DNA of 17,804 bases. Origin: Alterirhizorhabdus sp964247265 (GTDB lineage Bacteria; Pseudomonadota; Alphaproteobacteria; Sphingomonadales; Sphingomonadaceae). Within the stretch, counting starts at the first letter, position 1. The number at the start of each line of letters is the position of its first letter. Below, one piece after another: positions 13,882-17,804 of the stretch. The notes under the pieces were generated by a model, which had not been told where the DNA came from, made no database searches, and was given only the letters and a program-made list of their open reading frames with translations. The stretch covers positions 1 through 17,804 of the forward strand of contig CAXTTS010000050.1 in the NCBI GenBank assembly GCA_964247265.1, given 5' to 3'. The translations under genes were made by a program, and so were the position numbers.

Positions 13882-15567
13882 ATGTCCCGCACCGTCGCCG
13901 ATGCCCTTATCGCCACCCTCACCGATCTCGGCGTGCGCCAGATCTTCGGCGTCGTCGGTGATGCGCTGAACCCGCTCACCGATGCGATCCGCCGGCAAGA
14001 CGTGATCCAGTGGGTCGGCGTGCGGCATGAGGAGGGCGCGGCGCTGGCGGCGGCGGGGCAGGCCAAGCTCACCGGCAAGCTCGCCGTGTGCTGCGGCACC
14101 ACCGGCCCCGGCGGCAACCATCTCGTCGCGGGGCTGTACGAGGCACGCAAGGATCATGCGCCCGTCCTCGCCATATCCGGCGGCGTGCCGGCCGAACAGC
14201 GCGGCACCGATTATCTCCAGGAGGATAATCCCGATCTGCTGTTCCGCGATGTCGCCGCCTACACCCAGACGATCGTCGCGCCCGAACAGGCCGCCCCCGT
14301 CTTCCGCCAGGCGATCGCGGAGGCCTATGCCAAGCGCGGCGTCGCCCACCTGAATCTGCCGCCCGAGGTGCTGGCCGCGAAGATGCCGGAGGATGTCGCC
14401 AGCATGCCCACGCTGCGCCCGCGCCCCGCCGTCCTGCCCGATCGCGCTGACATCGCCACGATCGCGCAGGAGATAGAGGATGCCGGCACGATCGCCATCT
14501 TCGTCGGCGAGGGCAGCCGCGAGGGGATCAGCAACGTCATCGCGCTGGCCAACAAGCTGCACGCGCCGATCGCCCACAGCTTCCGCGCCAAGGATATGGC
14601 CGCCTACGATCATCCGCGCTGGATCGGCGGCGTCGGCCTGATCGGGGGCGCGCCCGGCGTCGATGCGCTGCACGATGCCGATCTCGTCCTGATGCTCGGC
14701 TCCGATTATCCCTATACCGAGTTCCTGCCGCAGGACGGCAAGGTGATCCAGATCGACGAGCGCGCCTCCGTTCTCGGCCGGCGCGCGGCGGTGAAGCTCG
14801 GCGTCGTCGGCTCGGTCGCCCCCGCGATCGAGGCACTGCTGCCGCTGGTCAAACAGCGCAGCGACACCGCCTTCTTCGACAAGGTCACGAAGGCCCGCCA
14901 CGATTGGGATGCCATGCTGGACAAGCGCGCCGATCCCGCCCGCAGCGTCGATCTGATCCACCCGCCCGCGCTCGGCCGCATGCTGGGTGACATGGCGGCG
15001 CGCGATGCGGTGATCGTCATCGATACGGGCGAGGTCACGCTGTGGTCCGCCAACTGGCTGCGCCAGACCGGGCACCAGCGGATAATCGCCTCGTTCAACA
15101 ACGCCGCCGTCGGCACCGCTCTGGGTCAGGCGAACGGCATCGCCGCGCTGAACCCGCACCGCCAGGTGATCGCCGCCTGCGGCGACGGCGGCTTCACCAT
15201 GCTGCTCGGCGAGTTCATGACGGCGGTGGAGCACAAGCTGCCGGTCAAGGTCGTCGTCTACAACAACAGCAGCTGGGGTCTGGTGCATCTGGAGATGGAG
15301 GAGGCGGGCCTCCCCGCCGCCTCCGGCACGAAATTCCCCAACATGGATTTCGCCGCCTTCGCCCGTGCCTGCGGCGTCGAAGGCTTCACTGCCCGCCGCC
15401 CGGCCGAACTGGCAGGTGCCATCCGCGCGCTGCTCGCCAGCCCCGGCCCGGCGATCCTCGACGTGTTCGTCGATCCGGCGGAGCTGCCGACGATGCCCCA
15501 CATCAGCCCGGCCAAGGCGGTGAAGTTCGGCATCGGCAAGCTGAAGGAAGTGGTGCTCGGCGCCTGA
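13882..15567 (+). CDS. Thiamine-diphosphate enzyme, PoxB/pyruvate oxidase-like
   Basis: A 561-residue ThDP- and probably FAD-dependent enzyme with the three domains of the family: N-terminal Pyr domain (about 1-175, catalytic Glu50 in VRHEEG), central FAD/Rossmann-like domain (about 190-335, with GLIGGAPGV and VIQIDERASVLG), and C-terminal PP domain (about 360-535) with the ThDP motif GDGG at 434-437 through Asn461-Asn462. It resembles E. coli PoxB (pyruvate:ubiquinone oxidoreductase) in the RHEE, GTDYLQE-like and GLIG blocks more than acetolactate synthase. PoxB's C-terminal membrane-binding helix is missing: the chain ends in GIGKLKEVVLGA. Likely a soluble pyruvate oxidase or decarboxylase-type enzyme; the true substrate is unproven. 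Acetolactate synthase or another decarboxylase remains possible. It needs ThDP, the product of ThiL. Confidence 0.85.
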   Translation: MSRTVADALIATLTDLGVRQIFGVVGDALNPLTDAIRRQDVIQWVGVRHEEGAALAAAGQAKLTGKLAVCCGTTGPGGNHLVAGLYEARKDHAPVLAISGGVPAEQRGTDYLQEDNPDLLFRDVAAYTQTIVAPEQAAPVFRQAIAEAYAKRGVAHLNLPPEVLAAKMPEDVASMPTLRPRPAVLPDRADIATIAQEIEDAGTIAIFVGEGSREGISNVIALANKLHAPIAHSFRAKDMAAYDHPRWIGGVGLIGGAPGVDALHDADLVLMLGSDYPYTEFLPQDGKVIQIDERASVLGRRAAVKLGVVGSVAPAIEALLPLVKQRSDTAFFDKVTKARHDWDAMLDKRADPARSVDLIHPPALGRMLGDMAARDAVIVIDTGEVTLWSANWLRQTGHQRIIASFNNAAVGTALGQANGIAALNPHRQVIAACGDGGFTMLLGEFMTAVEHKLPVKVVVYNNSSWGLVHLEMEEAGLPAASGTKFPNMDFAAFARACGVEGFTARRPAELAGAIRALLASPGPAILDVFVDPAELPTMPHISPAKAVKFGIGKLKEVVLGA

Positions 15568-15582
15568 GCCGCCGCCCGCGCT

Positions 15583-15606
15583 TGCCCGTTCCCACCCGAA
15601 CGGGCA
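15583..15606 (+). terminator. Candidate intrinsic terminator after the PoxB-like gene
   Basis: TGCCCGTT and AACGGGCA form an 8-bp stem around an 8-base loop, 16 bases after the stop codon. The tail TTGTCCCCTT is only moderately T-rich, so termination may be partial. It lies 49 bases before the ftsK start. Confidence 0.5.
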
Positions 15607-15655
15607 TTGTCCCCTTAGCGGAACATTCCGTGACGGATCGCCTGGGGGCTGGGGC

Positions 15656-17804
15656 ATGACGGTGCATGACGTGGCAATGGGGCGGTCGCCTGCGCGGGAA
15701 CTCGCCACCCGCGAGCCGGCGTTGCGTCCGCATGGCGGTGCGGTGGTCCGCCGTGTCGCGGTGCGGAGCGGCGCGGTCGCCGCTGGCGCCAGCCTGATCG
15801 CGCTCGTCGTCGTGCTCGCCGTGGCGCTCGCCAGCTACCGCCCGACCGATCCCTCGCTGAACACCGCCGCCGCAGGCCCGGCGCACAACTGGCTGGGCCT
15901 CCCCGGCGCCACCGCCGCCGATCTGCTGCTCAGCCTGCTCGGCCCGCCCGCCGCCTTGCTGCTCCCCCTGCTGCTGCTGCTCGGCCTGCGGCTGTGGCGC
16001 GGCGCCGAAACCGGCCACTGGAAACGCTCGCTCGGGATCGCCACGCTCGCGATCATGCTGTGCGACGTCGCGCTCGCGATGCTGCGCGGCGGATCGGTGG
16101 CGGGGTTGCCCGGCGGCTGGGGCGGGGGCATCGGCCTCGCCGGCGCCGGCGGCCTCACCGCCTTGTTCGACTTCGCGCCCGGCGCCGCTGTGCAATCCGG
16201 GCTACGCATCGGCGCGATCCTGCTGTTCGGCCTCGGCGGCCTCCTTCTCGGCGCCTGGGGTTTCGGCCTCGACGCGGCGGAGCGCGGCTGGCTGATGAAG
16301 CGCGATCGCTTCGCCCGCACACCCAAGGTCACGCTCGCTCCCGCTACCTTCCCGGTCGACCCTGCCACCGCCCCGGCCGTGCGGCAGAAGGTCGCCCGCC
16401 CGCTGCCTCGCCCGGTCGTCGAGCCGGAGGATGCCGCCAGCGAGCCGCCCACCATCCGCGAACCCGTCGCCCGCCCAGCGCAGGAACCGCGCAAGCGCGA
16501 GGCGCAGGCCAAGCTCGCGCTCGATACCTACACCCTGCCGCCAATCGACCTGCTCGCGGAGCCGCCCGCCAACAGCGGCATGGCGATCGACCGCGCCTCG
16601 CTCGAACGCAACGCCCGCCTGCTCGAAACCGTGCTCGACGATTTTCACGTCAAAGGCCGCATCACCGAGATTCGCCCCGGCCCGGTCGTGACGATGTACG
16701 AGCTGGAGCCCGCCTCCGGCATCAAGGCCAGCCGCGTCATCAGCCTGGCGGACGATATCGCCCGCAACATGTCCGCTCTGTCCGCCCGCGTCGCCACCAT
16801 TCCCGGCCGCAGCGTGATCGGCATCGAGCTGCCCAACCAGAAGCGCGAGGCGGTGATGCTGCGCGAGCTGGTCGATAGCGAGGGCTTCGAAACCTCCACC
16901 GCCCAGCTGCCGATCATCCTGGGCAAGAACATCGCCGGCGATCCGGTCATCACCGATCTCGCGCCGATGCCGCATCTGCTGATCGCCGGCACCACCGGCT
17001 CGGGCAAGTCGGTAGGGCTCAACACGATGATCGTGTCGTTGCTCTACCGGCTCACCCCCGATCAGTGCCGCATGATCATGATCGATCCCAAGATGCTCGA
17101 ACTCAGCGTCTATGATGGCATCCCGCATCTGCTGTCGCCCGTCGTCACCGAGCCGCCCAAGGCGATCCGCGCGCTGAAATGGGCGGTGGAGCAGATGGAG
17201 GACCGCTACCGCATGATGGCCTCGGTCGGCGTGCGCGGCCTCGGCGGCTTCAACGATGCGATCCGTGCGGCCAAGGCCAAAGGCAAGCCGATCACCCGCC
17301 GCGTGCAGACCGGCTATGACGGCGAGACCGGCCAGCCGATCTACGAGGAGGAGACGCTGGAGTTCGAGCCGCTGCCGCAGATCGTGGTGGTGGTCGACGA
17401 ACTCGCCGACCTGATGATGACGGCGGGCAAGGAGGTGGAGTTCCTCATCCAGCGCCTCGCGCAAAAGGCGCGCGCCGCCGGCATCCACCTCATCATGGCG
17501 ACGCAGCGCCCGTCGGTCGACGTCATCACCGGCGTCATCAAGGCCAATCTGCCGACGCGGATCAGCTTCCAGGTCGCCTCCAAGATCGATTCGCGCACCA
17601 TCCTCAACGAACAGGGCGCCGAGCAATTGCTCGGCAAGGGCGACATGCTCTACGTCGCCGGCGGCAAGCAGATCGTGCGCGTCCATGGCCCATTCGTGTC
17701 GGACGACGAGGTCCGCGCGGTCGCCGATCACTGGAAAGCGCAGCGCCAGCCCGACTACATCACCGCCGTCACCGAGGAGCCGATGGACGGCGGTTACGAG
17801 ATCG
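15656..17804 (+). CDS. ftsK: DNA translocase FtsK, 5' part (cut by the window end)
   Basis: FtsK is a septum-anchored ATPase that pumps chromosomal DNA and activates dimer resolution at division. 716 codons are visible. The N-terminal membrane part has hydrophobic spans at about residues 40-60, 87-113, 124-144 and 183-204. A short proline-rich linker (about 225-290) follows, much shorter than in E. coli. The alpha domain (about 300-420) precedes the beta RecA-like motor: Walker A GTTGSGKS at 445-452, Walker B VVVVDELAD with Asp581-Glu582, then ATQRPSVDVITGVIKANLPTR, PTRISFQV and QLLGKGDML. The gamma winged-helix domain lies beyond the window. The ATG at 15656 follows GGGGGCTGGGGC and starts just before the membrane region; ATG 15677 is an alternative. 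Confidence 0.95.
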   Translation, partial: MTVHDVAMGRSPARELATREPALRPHGGAVVRRVAVRSGAVAAGASLIALVVVLAVALASYRPTDPSLNTAAAGPAHNWLGLPGATAADLLLSLLGPPAALLLPLLLLLGLRLWRGAETGHWKRSLGIATLAIMLCDVALAMLRGGSVAGLPGGWGGGIGLAGAGGLTALFDFAPGAAVQSGLRIGAILLFGLGGLLLGAWGFGLDAAERGWLMKRDRFARTPKVTLAPATFPVDPATAPAVRQKVARPLPRPVVEPEDAASEPPTIREPVARPAQEPRKREAQAKLALDTYTLPPIDLLAEPPANSGMAIDRASLERNARLLETVLDDFHVKGRITEIRPGPVVTMYELEPASGIKASRVISLADDIARNMSALSARVATIPGRSVIGIELPNQKREAVMLRELVDSEGFETSTAQLPIILGKNIAGDPVITDLAPMPHLLIAGTTGSGKSVGLNTMIVSLLYRLTPDQCRMIMIDPKMLELSVYDGIPHLLSPVVTEPPKAIRALKWAVEQMEDRYRMMASVGVRGLGGFNDAIRAAKAKGKPITRRVQTGYDGETGQPIYEEETLEFEPLPQIVVVVDELADLMMTAGKEVEFLIQRLAQKARAAGIHLIMATQRPSVDVITGVIKANLPTRISFQVASKIDSRTILNEQGAEQLLGKGDMLYVAGGKQIVRVHGPFVSDDEVRAVADHWKAQRQPDYITAVTEEPMDGGYEI

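Noticed and set aside
13261..15708. 815-codon open frame antisense to rnhA and the PoxB-like gene
   Set aside because: It runs across three clear plus-strand genes and the product is low-complexity R/D/G/A sequence without family motifs. Such frames are common at high GC.
16202..17731. 509-codon open frame antisense to ftsK
   Set aside because: The plus strand has unmistakable FtsK Walker motifs; the antisense frame is a composition effect.
1..17804. Frequent GATCG/CGATC words across the window as a possible signal
   Set aside because: They fall mostly in coding sequence as Asp/Ile/Arg codon junctions. Without genome counts no enrichment can be claimed.

Overview
This GC-rich window reads as ordinary chromosome from an alphaproteobacterium, most likely a sphingomonad (Sphingomonas or a close relative). 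This is inferred from the gene set and order: thiL next to a H+-pyrophosphatase, a split glycine decarboxylase P protein, an ispH-thrB-rnhA cluster, a DUF3297 gene, and short hairpin repeats of the ATCCCAG...CTGGGAT type between genes. No phage, transposase, CRISPR array, tRNA or rRNA was seen. Both ends cut genes: thiL at the left and ftsK at the right.

Left part (1-4862). The 3' part of thiL carries an in-frame TAG at 48-50. A possible 50-residue membrane peptide overlaps its end. Then comes hppA, a membrane H+-translocating pyrophosphatase with the residues of the K+-independent class. A cluster of short repeats separates hppA from two minus-strand genes, an EEP-fold phosphoesterase and a DUF3297 protein. 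A PAP2-type phosphatase gene is divergent from the EEP gene.

Centre (4863-10561, minus strand). This is a glycine cleavage operon in the order gcvT, gcvH, SAM-dependent methyltransferase, gcvPA, gcvPB. A tandem glycine riboswitch precedes it. Most junctions overlap by 1-4 bases. The exception is the gcvH-methyltransferase gap, which holds an 81-bp double-hairpin repeat; a related 84-bp copy lies just past gcvPB. GcvP (both subunits), GcvH and GcvT strip glycine to CO2, NH3 and methylene-tetrahydrofolate. The methyltransferase is an unexpected member of the set.

Right part (10580-17804). A minus-strand lipoprotein of unknown function is followed by a plus-strand operon: ispH (isoprenoid precursor synthesis), thrB (threonine synthesis) and rnhA (RNase HI). 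Next is a thiamine-diphosphate enzyme related to pyruvate:quinone oxidoreductase (PoxB) but lacking its membrane-binding tail, then a hairpin terminator candidate, then the first 716 codons of ftsK.

No wholly new system is evident. The best leads are the thiL stop codon, the methyltransferase embedded in the gcv operon, the double-hairpin repeats (one of them intra-operonic), the tailless PoxB relative, and the orphan lipoprotein.
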